Positions 8,542-17,096 of a stretch of 32,789 nucleotides of DNA are shown in pieces. Numbering within the stretch: the stretch's first letter is position 1; each line of letters starts with the position of its first letter. The stretch comes from JAYZQT01 sp964412235. GTDB lineage: Bacteria > Pseudomonadota > Alphaproteobacteria > MPNO01 > UBA830. The position numbers were made by a program, and so were the translations under genes. The notes under the pieces were generated by a model. It searched no databases and had not been told where the DNA came from. It saw nothing but the letters and a program-made list of their open reading frames with translations. The DNA is taken from contig CAYPNT010000027.1 of NCBI GenBank assembly GCA_964412235.1, positions 1 to 32,789 on the forward strand, read 5' to 3'.

Positions 8542-8633
8542 CCCGATACCTAAGTGAGGTGAAGCCTCTTCAGCAAATTATGATTAAAGAAAATTTCCAC
8601 TTCTCGAAAAAGAATACTAGCCCTGGTATCGGG
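8542..8633. promoter_or_regulatory. Spaced inverted repeat in the regB/ABC divergent region
   Basis: CCCGATACC at 8542-8550 and GGTATCGGG at 8625-8633 are exact reverse complements, nine bases each, separated by 74 bases. A smaller hairpin GAGG-TGAAG-CCTC lies inside at 8556-8568. The left arm is about 20 bases upstream of the TTG start of regB, and the right arm about 20 bases upstream of the ABC ATPase start. Paired operators for a looping regulator, or one site per divergent promoter, are possible. No known consensus is recognised. Confidence 0.45.
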
Positions 8634-8653
8634 AGCAATAGATATTACACAAC

Positions 8654-9412
8654 ATGGAAAAGATTGTAATCAAAGCAAAAAATCTGACAAAAAATTTTGG
8701 CGAAATTGTAGCTATTGACGATATTAGTTTTGCGGTTCCTCAGGGTAAGACCGTGGCGCTTCTCGGAGGCAACGGCGCTGGTAAAACAACAACAATTTCC
8801 ATTTTATTAGGCCTTCTTATACCAACCTCAGGAAGCCTCTCGGTATTGGGTGCGGATATGTCCCGTAATCGCCATCAGGTGTTGCCCCGAATGAATTTTT
8901 CATCACCGTATGTAGATTTGCCAAAACGTTTAACAGCACGCGAAAATTTGATGGTGTACGCTAAACTTTATGGCATCCCGCATCCGAATAGACAAATTTC
9001 TATTTTAGCACAAGATTTGGAAATAGAGGCGTTTCTTGATAGGCCATTTGGCGAATTATCTTCCGGTCAAAAAACACGGGTGTCTCTTGCAAAGTCTCTA
9101 CTAAATGAACCCGCTCTTCTACTTTTGGATGAACCAACTGCCTCGTTAGATCCAGACACCGCAGATTGGGTTAGAAGTTACCTTGAAGAATTTCAAAATA
9201 AAGTAGGCGCCACCATCCTCCTCGCTTCCCATAACATGAGTGAAGTCGAGCGTCTCTGTAATCATGTCCTTATGATGAAAGGAGGGCGTATCGTTGACCA
9301 AGATAGCCCTTATGGACTGTTAAACAAATATGGTCGAAGAAATTTAGAGGATGTTTTTTTGGATATAGCCCGTGGAACACCAAACACGTTAATGGAAACA
9401 AGCGGAGATTAG
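8654..9412 (+). CDS. ABC transporter ATP-binding protein (ABC-2 exporter)
   Basis: 252 residues; the ATPase subunit of a two-gene exporter. Walker A GGNGAGKT is at 38-45, the signature LSSGQK at 135-140, Walker B LLLLDEP at 155-161 and the switch histidine H193 in ASHNMSE, so it looks catalytically complete. The overall pattern belongs to the DrrA/NodI/YadG-like group that pairs with ABC-2 permeases. The signature reads LSSGQ in place of the common LSGGQ, which is tolerated in this group. The stop is followed one base later by the permease ATG, implying tight coupling. No good ribosome binding site precedes the ATG. The substrate is unknown; candidates for such pairs include polysaccharides, lipids and drugs. 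Confidence 0.93.
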   Translation: MEKIVIKAKNLTKNFGEIVAIDDISFAVPQGKTVALLGGNGAGKTTTISILLGLLIPTSGSLSVLGADMSRNRHQVLPRMNFSSPYVDLPKRLTARENLMVYAKLYGIPHPNRQISILAQDLEIEAFLDRPFGELSSGQKTRVSLAKSLLNEPALLLLDEPTASLDPDTADWVRSYLEEFQNKVGATILLASHNMSEVERLCNHVLMMKGGRIVDQDSPYGLLNKYGRRNLEDVFLDIARGTPNTLMETSGD

Positions 9413-9413
9413 T

Positions 9414-10229
9414 ATGGAATTGTCCTATTCACCTCGGTTTTCCATCAATCGTGTTTGGGCGATGGTCCTTCGGTATTTTTACCTACTTCGCGGATCAATT
9501 CCGCGGATCGTTGAATTAGCGTATTGGCCTACGATGCAAATGTTGATTTGGGGGTTTATGTCGGAATTTTTAATGAGTCACTCACAATGGTTTGTAAAAG
9601 CTGGCGGTATACTGATTGGTGCAGTTTTATTATGGGATATAATGTTCAGGTCAAATATTGGTGTTTCCCTCTCTTTCCTCGAAGAAATGTGGTCGAGAAA
9701 CTTAGGGCATCTATTTGCGAGCCCGCTCCGACCTTATGAATGGGCCTTATCGCTTCTTGTAATAAGCGCGTTACGAACACTTATAGGAATATTGCCCGCG
9801 GCCCTGCTAGCAATTCCACTCTACCATTACTCCATATTCCAAATGGGATTACCCTTAATAGCGTTTTTTCTGAACCTTCTGGTATTCGGCGCTGCAATTG
9901 GTCTTGCCGTATCAGGGCTCGTCCTGCGCTGTGGCCTAGGTGCCGAAAGTTTGGCATGGGCGGTTATATTTGCTGTAGCTCCTTTTAGCGGCATTTATTA
10001 TCCGATAGAAACATTACCCGATTGGATTGAGCCCATAGCCTACGCGCTACCATCTTCACACGTATTTGAGGGAATGCGTGCAGCTAGTCTTGAACATATA
10101 TTTCTGGTCGACAGATTTATTTGGGCAGTCGTTCTAAACGTTTTTTACCTGGCACTCGGGCTTAGTATTTTCTTGTTGGCCTTCAAAGGTGCTCGACACC
10201 GGGGACAACTATTGCAAATGGGAGAATAA
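9414..10229 (+). CDS. ABC-2 type transporter permease
   Basis: 271 residues with about six hydrophobic segments, the membrane partner of the ATPase ending at 9412. The segment FAVAPFSGIYYPIETLPDWIEPIAYALPSSH (written here only as a pattern: PFSGIYYP then ALPSSHVFEGMR) is the conserved C-terminal region of ABC-2 permeases, with the short re-entrant stretch before the last helix. The cytoplasmic N-terminus includes SINRVWAMVLRYFYLLRGS. It starts one base after the ATPase stop. Nothing downstream on the same strand belongs with it, so the exporter is a two-gene unit. Whether it exports an envelope glycan made with UDP-xylose or heptose is speculation based only on nearness to those genes. Confidence 0.92.
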   Translation: MELSYSPRFSINRVWAMVLRYFYLLRGSIPRIVELAYWPTMQMLIWGFMSEFLMSHSQWFVKAGGILIGAVLLWDIMFRSNIGVSLSFLEEMWSRNLGHLFASPLRPYEWALSLLVISALRTLIGILPAALLAIPLYHYSIFQMGLPLIAFFLNLLVFGAAIGLAVSGLVLRCGLGAESLAWAVIFAVAPFSGIYYPIETLPDWIEPIAYALPSSHVFEGMRAASLEHIFLVDRFIWAVVLNVFYLALGLSIFLLAFKGARHRGQLLQMGE

Positions 10230-10330
10230 TAAAAATTAAGGAGATTTTACTCTAATAATTTTGCCAAATTAAAGTCTAATTTCAAGGGCGCAAAAATACC
10301 CTCCCGCCACACCGGCTATATTTACTTTTA

Positions 10331-10900
10331 TCACCGATCTTCTGCTATTTTTAAGATTCTTGCCGCCGAAAGCCGAGAGTTGCGGACTGCCCAATCCAGA
10401 GCACTCCGACCGGTAAAATCTGTCAATGTTGGATCGGCTTGTACCTCCAATAATGTTTGAATGGTATCGACATGTCCCTTCGACGCTGCAATCATCAAGG
10501 GTGTTAAACCCTGCCGGTTTTGGTTATTAGGGTTCGCGTTTGCCGTGATTAGGATAGAAACGACGCCAATATGATTGCCCGACGCAGCATAATAAATGGG
10601 CGTATTTCCCAATTTATCTTGCGCGTCTACCCGTGCCTGAAAGCGAACAAACAACTTTGCTAAATCCTCTTTACCTCCCTCGGCAGCTAAAGATAGAGGG
10701 GTGCGCTTATTTCTATCAAGTACGTCAACATTGTGCTTGTGCCCCAAAAGAAGTTCAGCAACATCCAAATCGTCCGCAATAACAGCCAAGATGAGCCTGT
10801 CTTCGCTTAAAAGATCCGTTTCAGAGAGGGCTACGAAGGGGCAAAACCCAACGACGGATATTATTAGTAGTGTGAGATAATTTAATTTAAATTTCTTCAT
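10331..10900 (-). CDS. Exported ankyrin-repeat protein
   Basis: 189 residues. The N-terminus is a clear Sec signal peptide: basic MKKFK, a hydrophobic core to about residue 24, then VALS before a likely cut near residue 26-27. Residues 35-185 hold about four ankyrin repeats; the best are KRTPLSLAAEGGKEDLAKLF, GNTPIYYAASGNHIGVVSIL, GLTPLMIAASKGHVDTIQTL and GRSALDWAVRNSRLSAARIL. It is therefore a small periplasmic protein-binding module; the partner is unknown. It diverges from the SCO1 gene with an 86-base gap, and exported ankyrin proteins next to redox genes are sometimes seen, but a functional link here is only inference. No ribosome binding site of note precedes the ATG. Confidence 0.9.
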   Translation of the reverse strand: MKKFKLNYLTLLIISVVGFCPFVALSETDLLSEDRLILAVIADDLDVAELLLGHKHNVDVLDRNKRTPLSLAAEGGKEDLAKLFVRFQARVDAQDKLGNTPIYYAASGNHIGVVSILITANANPNNQNRQGLTPLMIAASKGHVDTIQTLLEVQADPTLTDFTGRSALDWAVRNSRLSAARILKIAEDR

Positions 10901-10986
10901 CTAAAAACGCGTCAAGACACCCTATAGTCAATTGGTTAAAGTCCCCCTATATCTTAACGGTCGATTGGCGCCCCTGGAAACTAAAA

Positions 10987-11592
10987 ATGAGACTATATCA
11001 ATCCGTTCTAATCGGTATAACAATTATTATAATCGGCGTAATTGCCGCTTACCTTCTCTATGGTGGAAACGGAAAAGGCGTGACAGCCATACGTGGCCAA
11101 TTTCAACTTACCGATCATACAGGCAAAGAACGTACAAACGAGTCATTCAAGGGACAATACACTTTAGTGTATTTTGGTTACACATTTTGCCCTGATATTT
11201 GCCCAACGGGCCTACAAGTAATGACAAAGGCAATTGACCGACTGGACGCTAAAACCCAAAAGAAAATTACACCCCTTTTCATTACTATTGACCCTAAGCG
11301 CGACACAGTGGACCAACTGAATTCTTATGTGAGCAACTTCCACCCCCGCCTGATTGGACTGACCGGTACGGAGGAACAAATCGCGGGGGCAGCACGAGCC
11401 TTTCGAGTTTATTACTCCCGGCCAAAAGAAAATAGCGATGCTTCAAACGACTATCTTTTAGACCATAGCTCAATAATATATTTAATGGACTCGGGGGGCA
11501 CTTACATTACGCACTTTACCCACAAAACTTCCGTGAGCAAGATCGTGGACATCCTAAAAGATAAAGTGGTTTCACAAAAAAGCGATAAATGA
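10987..11592 (+). CDS. SCO1/SenC/PrrC-family copper chaperone
   Basis: 201 residues. A single N-terminal membrane helix (about 7-25) anchors a periplasmic thioredoxin-fold domain. The copper site is complete: C68 and C72 in FCPDICP, and H160 in LLDHSS. These proteins deliver copper to the CuA site of cytochrome c oxidase or keep its cysteines reduced. In Rhodobacter the homologue (SenC/PrrC) lies in the regA-regB locus; here it is about 2.5 kb from regB, with the ABC exporter and ankyrin gene between. Its TGA overlaps the ATG of the downstream UPF0260 gene by four bases. Its length is normal for the family. Confidence 0.95.
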   Translation: MRLYQSVLIGITIIIIGVIAAYLLYGGNGKGVTAIRGQFQLTDHTGKERTNESFKGQYTLVYFGYTFCPDICPTGLQVMTKAIDRLDAKTQKKITPLFITIDPKRDTVDQLNSYVSNFHPRLIGLTGTEEQIAGAARAFRVYYSRPKENSDASNDYLLDHSSIIYLMDSGGTYITHFTHKTSVSKIVDILKDKVVSQKSDK

Positions 11593-12029
11593 CGGTAGAG
11601 AAAGATTTCTGGCGGGTAAAGAGCCTTGAGGAAATGAACGAACAGGAATGGGAGTCATTGTGCGACGGTTGCGGAAAATGTTGCTTGCTCAAGCTAGAAG
11701 ATATTGAGACAGGTGAATTGTCATACACCAATATTGCTTGCCGCCTTCTCGACATTAATACTTGCTCTTGCACAGATTATAAAAAAAGAACGGAGCGAGT
11801 ACCTGATTGTCTGCGTGTTACACCCTCACTTACCAAAACAGCAAATTGGCTACCCTCTACCTGTGCGTACCGGTTAATATCTGAAGGCCAAGAACTGTTT
11901 TGGTGGCATCCACTTGTATCGGGAAGTCCCGATACAGTGCATTCGGCAAGAATGTCTGTTCGGCAAAGAGTTGTTCAAGAATCACAAACAATTGATCCAG
12001 AAGATCATATAGTGAACTGGCCTGAATAA
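11589..12029 (+). CDS. UPF0260 (YcgN-like) cysteine-cluster protein
   Basis: 146 residues. The opening FW..KSLEEMNEQEWESLCDG is typical of the UPF0260/YcgN family. Cysteines C25, C28, C31, C32, C51, C59, C61, C74 and C92 form the CxxCxxCC plus later-cysteine pattern of the YkgJ/UPF0260 zinc- or iron-binding cluster. The biochemical role of the family is not established. The ATG overlaps the stop of SCO1 (ATGA), so the two are translationally coupled, suggesting, as inference only, a link to metal handling during oxidase assembly. No signal peptide is present, so it acts in the cytoplasm. Confidence 0.93.
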   Translation: MTVEKDFWRVKSLEEMNEQEWESLCDGCGKCCLLKLEDIETGELSYTNIACRLLDINTCSCTDYKKRTERVPDCLRVTPSLTKTANWLPSTCAYRLISEGQELFWWHPLVSGSPDTVHSARMSVRQRVVQESQTIDPEDHIVNWPE

Positions 12030-12146
12030 TAGATATTATTATTAGAGTTTTCCTCTTTAACAGGTCTATTATAATGCATGGAACTTCCTATAACATTTGA
12101 CACAGACACCCGAAAGTTGGACATCATTGTTGGCTATTAGTTTTAT

Positions 12147-12180
12147 GCCGCAAAAAAATATCTAATTAAATGCGGCTTTT
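12147..12180 (+). terminator. Candidate terminator hairpin, UPF0260/PBP convergence
   Basis: GCCGCA at 12147-12152 pairs with TGCGGC at 12171-12176 around an AT-rich 18-base loop, followed by TTTT. It lies at the convergence of the UPF0260 gene (+) and the penicillin-binding protein gene (-), overlapping the stop region of the latter. The loop is long, so the call is moderate. Confidence 0.4.
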
Positions 12181-13877
12181 GAATTCACTCGTTGCATGAA
12201 CTGCTTCCAGACCCAGGCCGGGTGTGCCCCCCCAGTTACCCGATTCATGGGCGAACCATTGTCATTACCCATCCAAACGCCCGCCACCAATTCATCAGAA
12301 TACCCGACAAACCAAGCATCGCGGAACTGTTGACTGGTCCCGGTTTTTCCAGCGACACGCCACCCGGGGTTCGCGGCTTTGCCCGTGCCTCTCAAAACCA
12401 CTGAATGGAGAAGATCATCTGCATAACGGACGATATCCGGCTGGACCAATACCATCGACCTACTCGCCATTCGACGATAAAGAACATCATTGTCTCGATT
12501 ACGTATTTCGGTAATAGCATGTGGCCAAACCGAGTGCCCACCATTGGCAATTACACTGTATGCCGCGGTAAGTTCAAAAAGGGACACCTCACTAACACCA
12601 AGCGCCAGGCTGGGATGAGATTTTATATCTGAAGTAATTCCTAGGCGCCGCGCCATCGCTATAACTTTCCCCCGTCCAATATTTTCCGTAATTTGCACCG
12701 CCACTGTGTTGATTGATCTTGCTATAGACTCTCGGACGGTAACCTTACCTTGATATTTACCTCCATAGTTTCGGGGGCTCCAATTTCCGATGGTGACCGG
12801 ACGATCTATTATACTATGATCTGGCATCATTCCGTTTTCTAGTGCGGAAAGATATACAAATAGTTTAAATGCTGAACCGGGCTGCCGGAGTGCTTGAAAC
12901 GCCCTATTAAACTGGCTTTTTCCGTAGCTATAACCGCCAACGAGAGCGCGAACAGCTCCATTGGGTGTCATAGCCACCAGCGCAGCCTGCTCAATTCTTT
13001 TTGAGTTTCCGTACTTATCTATTGTAGTGCGGATTCCCCTTTGAGCTACCTTCTGCATTTGCGAATCCATTGTCGTATACACCACAAGATCCGCACCTAT
13101 TTTACCGATGAGCCCTTCGAGACGTTGCAGTACCCAGTCAGAGAAATAAAGAGTTGCGCGATTTTGAGTAAGAGATTTAGGCAGCTTTAGGTGTATTTTA
13201 GATAGGTAATTAGCAGTTTCAACATTTATGAATTTTGATTTTACCATCGCGGAAAGCACCACCCTGGCCCGCTTTTCAGCCGCCTCCGCACTACGTAAAG
13301 GTGAATAGCGAGACGGTGCTTTTAGCAGTCCGGCAATCACTGCGGCTTCATGAAGGTTTATCTTTCTTGCAGATTTGCCAAAATACCGTATGGATGCTGC
13401 ATCTACTCCGAATGTTCCAGATCCCAGGTATACCCGATTAATGTAAAGGGTAAATATTTGCTCCTTAGAAAAATGTGCTTCAAGCCACAATGCAAGTAGT
13501 AATTCCTGGACTTTCCGGCGTAAAGTGCGATCCGGTTTAAGAAATATATTCTTCGCTAATTGCTGGGTGATTGTACTGCCACCTTGTTTTATCCCGCCAG
13601 CGCGGACGTTTGTGATTAACGCCCGAAACAGCGCTTTTACATCAAATCCCCTATGCGCAAAGAAACGTTTGTCTTCGGTGGCTATTATTGCTTGAACTAG
13701 GTGTTTTGGCACCTCAAAAAATTCCAATGGATCACCATATATATCACCATACGCAGCAAATTTTACTCCCTTGGAGTCTAGAAGAGTAATACTAATCTTG
13801 CGAGCGGGGGGCGCAATTTTGTCTAGGTCAGGCAGATCATACGCATACCACGCGATGATGAAGCCTAGTACTAACAA
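12162..13877 (-). CDS. Class A penicillin-binding protein (PBP1A-like)
   Basis: 571 residues from the only canonical start, TTG at 13877. It polymerises glycan strands and cross-links peptides in the periplasm, anchored by an N-terminal helix. The glycosyltransferase 51 domain shows catalytic E68 in TEDKRFF and GGSTITQQLAKN from 99. The transpeptidase domain has SAFK (335-338), SIN (388-390) and KTGT (511-514), so both activities look intact. There is no separate OB insert or C-terminal extension, so it is shorter than enteric PBP1A. The anchor begins upstream of the TTG: the frame stays open to a stop at 13938-13940 and encodes KWTISITVWL just before the annotated start. A non-canonical start such as ATC or ATT, or a sequence error, should be considered. 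Confidence 0.92.
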   Translation of the reverse strand: MLVLGFIIAWYAYDLPDLDKIAPPARKISITLLDSKGVKFAAYGDIYGDPLEFFEVPKHLVQAIIATEDKRFFAHRGFDVKALFRALITNVRAGGIKQGGSTITQQLAKNIFLKPDRTLRRKVQELLLALWLEAHFSKEQIFTLYINRVYLGSGTFGVDAASIRYFGKSARKINLHEAAVIAGLLKAPSRYSPLRSAEAAEKRARVVLSAMVKSKFINVETANYLSKIHLKLPKSLTQNRATLYFSDWVLQRLEGLIGKIGADLVVYTTMDSQMQKVAQRGIRTTIDKYGNSKRIEQAALVAMTPNGAVRALVGGYSYGKSQFNRAFQALRQPGSAFKLFVYLSALENGMMPDHSIIDRPVTIGNWSPRNYGGKYQGKVTVRESIARSINTVAVQITENIGRGKVIAMARRLGITSDIKSHPSLALGVSEVSLFELTAAYSVIANGGHSVWPHAITEIRNRDNDVLYRRMASRSMVLVQPDIVRYADDLLHSVVLRGTGKAANPGWRVAGKTGTSQQFRDAWFVGYSDELVAGVWMGNDNGSPMNRVTGGAHPAWVWKQFMQRVNSKAAFN

Positions 13878-14143
13878 TAGCCAAACAGTAATAGAGATAG
13901 TCCATTTTAGTAAACTAAAGATGATATAAAGACCTAGCTATATTGGTTTCTACATAAACAAACTTGGTTTAACCCAAATTTCTTAATAGAAAAATATGCA
14001 CCTTTATAAAACTCAATTTAATTAAGCAAGCTAATATTGTTTGGATGTTCAGTCGTTTTTGGTATTGACCTTCACATAACGCTATAGTGTTAAGGTTAAT
14101 ATTCTTATCCATCTAATGGATCAACGATCAACAACGAGGAAAA

Positions 14144-14632
14144 ATGCCCAAAACACAACTAGAATGTTTGATCCGGCCTGCTCTGCGTGATGACGCAGAG
14201 ATTATAGCTGATATAAAAATTTCTCAGCTGGGCTTGTCTAATAAATTAAACTCCGGCTTTTCGAGGAATACATTTGTCCGCGACTGCTATTCGGAAACCC
14301 CCGTATTCAACACCTTCATAGCGGAAGCGGAAAACCGCTTTTCTGGATACGCCATTTTCTATTGGGGTTATGATGTTTATAGCTCTTCACGCGGAGTATA
14401 TTTAGCTGACCTTTATGTAACTAAAAATCACCGCCGACTCGGTATAGGAAAACGGTTAGTAAAGGAAGTAACTCTATTTACAAAAAACAAAGGAGGTAGT
14501 TGGATCTTCTGGTCGGTTCTGAAAACAAATAAGGTGGCACGGCGATTCTATAAAACATTGGCGCCGCAGCTCAACGACATCGTAATGCATGGTGTCTCTG
14601 ACAAGTCCTTTGATAGACTTGCGAATAGTTAA
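14144..14632 (+). CDS. GNAT-family N-acetyltransferase
   Basis: 162 residues. Residues 8-150 form a GCN5-related acetyltransferase domain. The acetyl-CoA pyrophosphate loop is RRLGIGK at 97-103, preceded by the strand YLADLYVT and followed by helix LVKEVTLFT. The later WIFWSVLKTNKVARRFYKTL is the usual second half of the fold. The arrangement resembles diamine/spermidine-type acetyltransferases, but the acceptor is not predictable. A good ribosome binding site GAGGA precedes the ATG. It converges on gyrB with a gap of only six bases. Confidence 0.9.
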   Translation: MPKTQLECLIRPALRDDAEIIADIKISQLGLSNKLNSGFSRNTFVRDCYSETPVFNTFIAEAENRFSGYAIFYWGYDVYSSSRGVYLADLYVTKNHRRLGIGKRLVKEVTLFTKNKGGSWIFWSVLKTNKVARRFYKTLAPQLNDIVMHGVSDKSFDRLANS

Positions 14633-14638
14633 ATTCTA

Positions 14639-17089
14639 TTAAACATCAAGATTAACCACCTTTAAGGCGTTATCTTGAATAAAATCTCGTCGCGGTTCCA
14701 CTAAATCTCCCATTAAAGTAGAAAAAACTTTTGTCGCCTGATCGGCACGTTCTATTTCAACGCGTTGTAATGTCCGTACGTTCGGATCTAGGGTCGTTTC
14801 CCACAATTGTTCAGGATTCATTTCGCCAAGACCCTTATATCTCTGTATGCTAATCCCCTTACGACCACTTGCTGTCGCAGCATCAAACAATTCTACTGGC
14901 CCAGTTATACGCTGCTCTTTATCCTTGGTTATTAGCACTGCAGGCCTACCAAACAACGTCTGAAAATCTGGAGCTAATTTATCAAGGCTGGTCGCTTCAA
15001 ATGATCTTAACATTGCGCCGTCAATAACTTGTCGCTCAGAAACACCGCGCCTTGTACGAATAAAAGCCATCCCACCCCCTTCAATTATTTTCCCTTCCCA
15101 GCCACGGTCTGTGGGACTGGCCAGGCCATTTAAACGCCTTGCTAAAGCTTGGGCGACTAACAATGATTGCTCTTCGGAACTAAGTAGTTCACTCTTAAAC
15201 GCACCAAGTACCGCTGCCTGCTCAGCAACGGTAGTGTTGGTAAGCTTAGACGACATTGGCTGAAGTAAGCGTTTTGCGAGCTGAGCCTTTTTTACCTGAT
15301 CATAAAGATCACGCCCCGCAATCTGAGCGGCATCGCTAATCCTGAGAACCGCATCCTTAATCCCCGCTCCAATAAGATACTCCTCCAATTCGGGATCATC
15401 TTTTAGATACTGTTCGCTGTCTCCCTTTTTTGCACGATACAATGGCGGTTGGGCTATATACAAATACCCCCGTTCTATTATTTCCGGCATTTGACGAAAG
15501 AAAAATGTTAGAAGCAAAGTACGTATGTGGCTCCCGTCAACATCAGCATCTGTCATAATTATGATACGGTGATAACGAGCTTTCTCGATATTAAAATCCT
15601 CAACACCAATACCTGCACCCAATGCCGTGATAAGTGTTCCAAGCTCTGTAGAAGAAAGAACCTTGTCAAAACGCGCCCGTTCGACATTGAGAATTTTCCC
15701 GCGAAGAGGTAGAACTGCCTGGTTCAAGCGATTACGTGCCTGTTTAGCTGATCCGCCAGCAGAATCACCCTCAACGATGAATAGTTCAGCGTTAGCTGGA
15801 TCTCGCTCCTGACAATCAGCTAATTTTCCTGGCAGGGAAGAAATATCTAATGCGCCCTTTCGTCGTGTAAGATCCCGCGCCTTGCGCGCCGCGTCTCTAG
15901 CGATAGCGGCCTCAATCACTTTGCCAACAACTTTCTTCGCGTCGTTCGGGTGCTCTTCAAACCATTGGCCGAGCCTCTTGTTGGCGATGCTCTCCACTAT
16001 TGGACGGACCTCTGACGAAACAAGTTTGTCTTTAGTTTGAGAAGAAAATTTTGGATCTGGGACTTTGACCGATAATACGCAAGTTAAACCTTCGCGCGCA
16101 TCATCACCTGATAGGGCAATTTTCGTTTTTTTTGCGAGGCCACTATTGCTTGCATACCCATTAACAGTTCTAGTTAACGCGCCACGAAAGCCAGCGAGGT
16201 GTGTTCCCCCGTCAGATTGCGGAATGGTATTAGTAAAACACAACATAGTTTCGTGATAGCTATCGGACCACTGAAGCGCTAAATCGACAGAAACCCCCCC
16301 TTGTTCACCAGTAATTACAATTGGGACATCTAGTAAAGGAGTTTTCGACTGGTCGAGATGTTGAACAAATGCTTCGATTCCACCCTCATACTCGAGAACA
16401 ACCGTTATAGGTTCAACCCCCCTTGCATCGATCAGCTTCAGCCTAACCCCCGAGTTTAAAAACGCGAGCTCCCGCAAACGGTGTTCTAACGTTGAAAAAT
16501 TGAACTCCGTCATTGAAAATGTCTCAGGTGACGGCAAAAATGTTACCGACGTGCCTTGTTTTTCGCTCTTAGGATCTACAATCTTAAGCGGGCCCTCTGC
16601 TTCACCATCGCGAAACAGCATGTAATGTTCGGCTCCTTCGCGCCAGATTGTGAGCTCTAGACGGGCTGACAAAGCATTGACGACAGATACTCCGACACCA
16701 TGCAAACCTCCTGATACTTTATATGAGTTCTGATCAAATTTTCCGCCAGCGTGTAATTGTGTCATAATGACTTCGGCTGCCGATGTACCCTCATCGTGGA
16801 TTTCCACGGGAATTCCTCGGCCATCGTCTGTTATTGTCGCTGACCCGTCACCGTTTAGTATCACCGTCACCTCAGAGCAATGCCCAGCCAGCGCTTCGTC
16901 AATCGCATTATCAACTACTTCATAAACCATATGATGAAGCCCAGAACCGTCGTCAGTATCCCCTATATACATTCCGGGCCGTTTTCGAACCGCCTCCAGG
17001 CCTTTTAGCACTTTGATTGAGTCAGCACCGTATGCAGTATCAACCGTAGTTTCTTGAACGTCTGCCGTAGAAATATTATCTGGGCTCAT
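14639..17089 (-). CDS. gyrB: DNA gyrase subunit B
   Basis: 816 residues; the ATPase subunit of DNA gyrase, which introduces negative supercoils with GyrA. The GHKL domain shows EVVDNAIDEA (57-66), DDGRGIPV (88-95) and GGLHGVG (127-133). The transducer carries QTKDK (351-355). TOPRIM residues are EGDSAGGSA (440-448) and DADVDGSH (514-521). A C-terminal insert of the usual proteobacterial kind precedes the conserved YKGLGEMN near the end. The ATG at 17089 was chosen because GAGGA lies five bases upstream and homology begins there; an in-frame ATG at 17161 would run 24 residues into recF and is rejected. It starts seven bases after the recF stop, so it is the last gene of the dnaA-dnaN-recF-gyrB block. 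Confidence 0.98.
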   Translation of the reverse strand: MSPDNISTADVQETTVDTAYGADSIKVLKGLEAVRKRPGMYIGDTDDGSGLHHMVYEVVDNAIDEALAGHCSEVTVILNGDGSATITDDGRGIPVEIHDEGTSAAEVIMTQLHAGGKFDQNSYKVSGGLHGVGVSVVNALSARLELTIWREGAEHYMLFRDGEAEGPLKIVDPKSEKQGTSVTFLPSPETFSMTEFNFSTLEHRLRELAFLNSGVRLKLIDARGVEPITVVLEYEGGIEAFVQHLDQSKTPLLDVPIVITGEQGGVSVDLALQWSDSYHETMLCFTNTIPQSDGGTHLAGFRGALTRTVNGYASNSGLAKKTKIALSGDDAREGLTCVLSVKVPDPKFSSQTKDKLVSSEVRPIVESIANKRLGQWFEEHPNDAKKVVGKVIEAAIARDAARKARDLTRRKGALDISSLPGKLADCQERDPANAELFIVEGDSAGGSAKQARNRLNQAVLPLRGKILNVERARFDKVLSSTELGTLITALGAGIGVEDFNIEKARYHRIIIMTDADVDGSHIRTLLLTFFFRQMPEIIERGYLYIAQPPLYRAKKGDSEQYLKDDPELEEYLIGAGIKDAVLRISDAAQIAGRDLYDQVKKAQLAKRLLQPMSSKLTNTTVAEQAAVLGAFKSELLSSEEQSLLVAQALARRLNGLASPTDRGWEGKIIEGGGMAFIRTRRGVSERQVIDGAMLRSFEATSLDKLAPDFQTLFGRPAVLITKDKEQRITGPVELFDAATASGRKGISIQRYKGLGEMNPEQLWETTLDPNVRTLQRVEIERADQATKVFSTLMGDLVEPRRDFIQDNALKVVNLDV

Positions 17090-17096
17090 ACTGTCC

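Noticed and set aside
8397..8669. Plus-strand frame over the regB 5' end and the ABC start
   Set aside because: It is a shadow of regB and ends inside the ABC ATPase gene in another frame.
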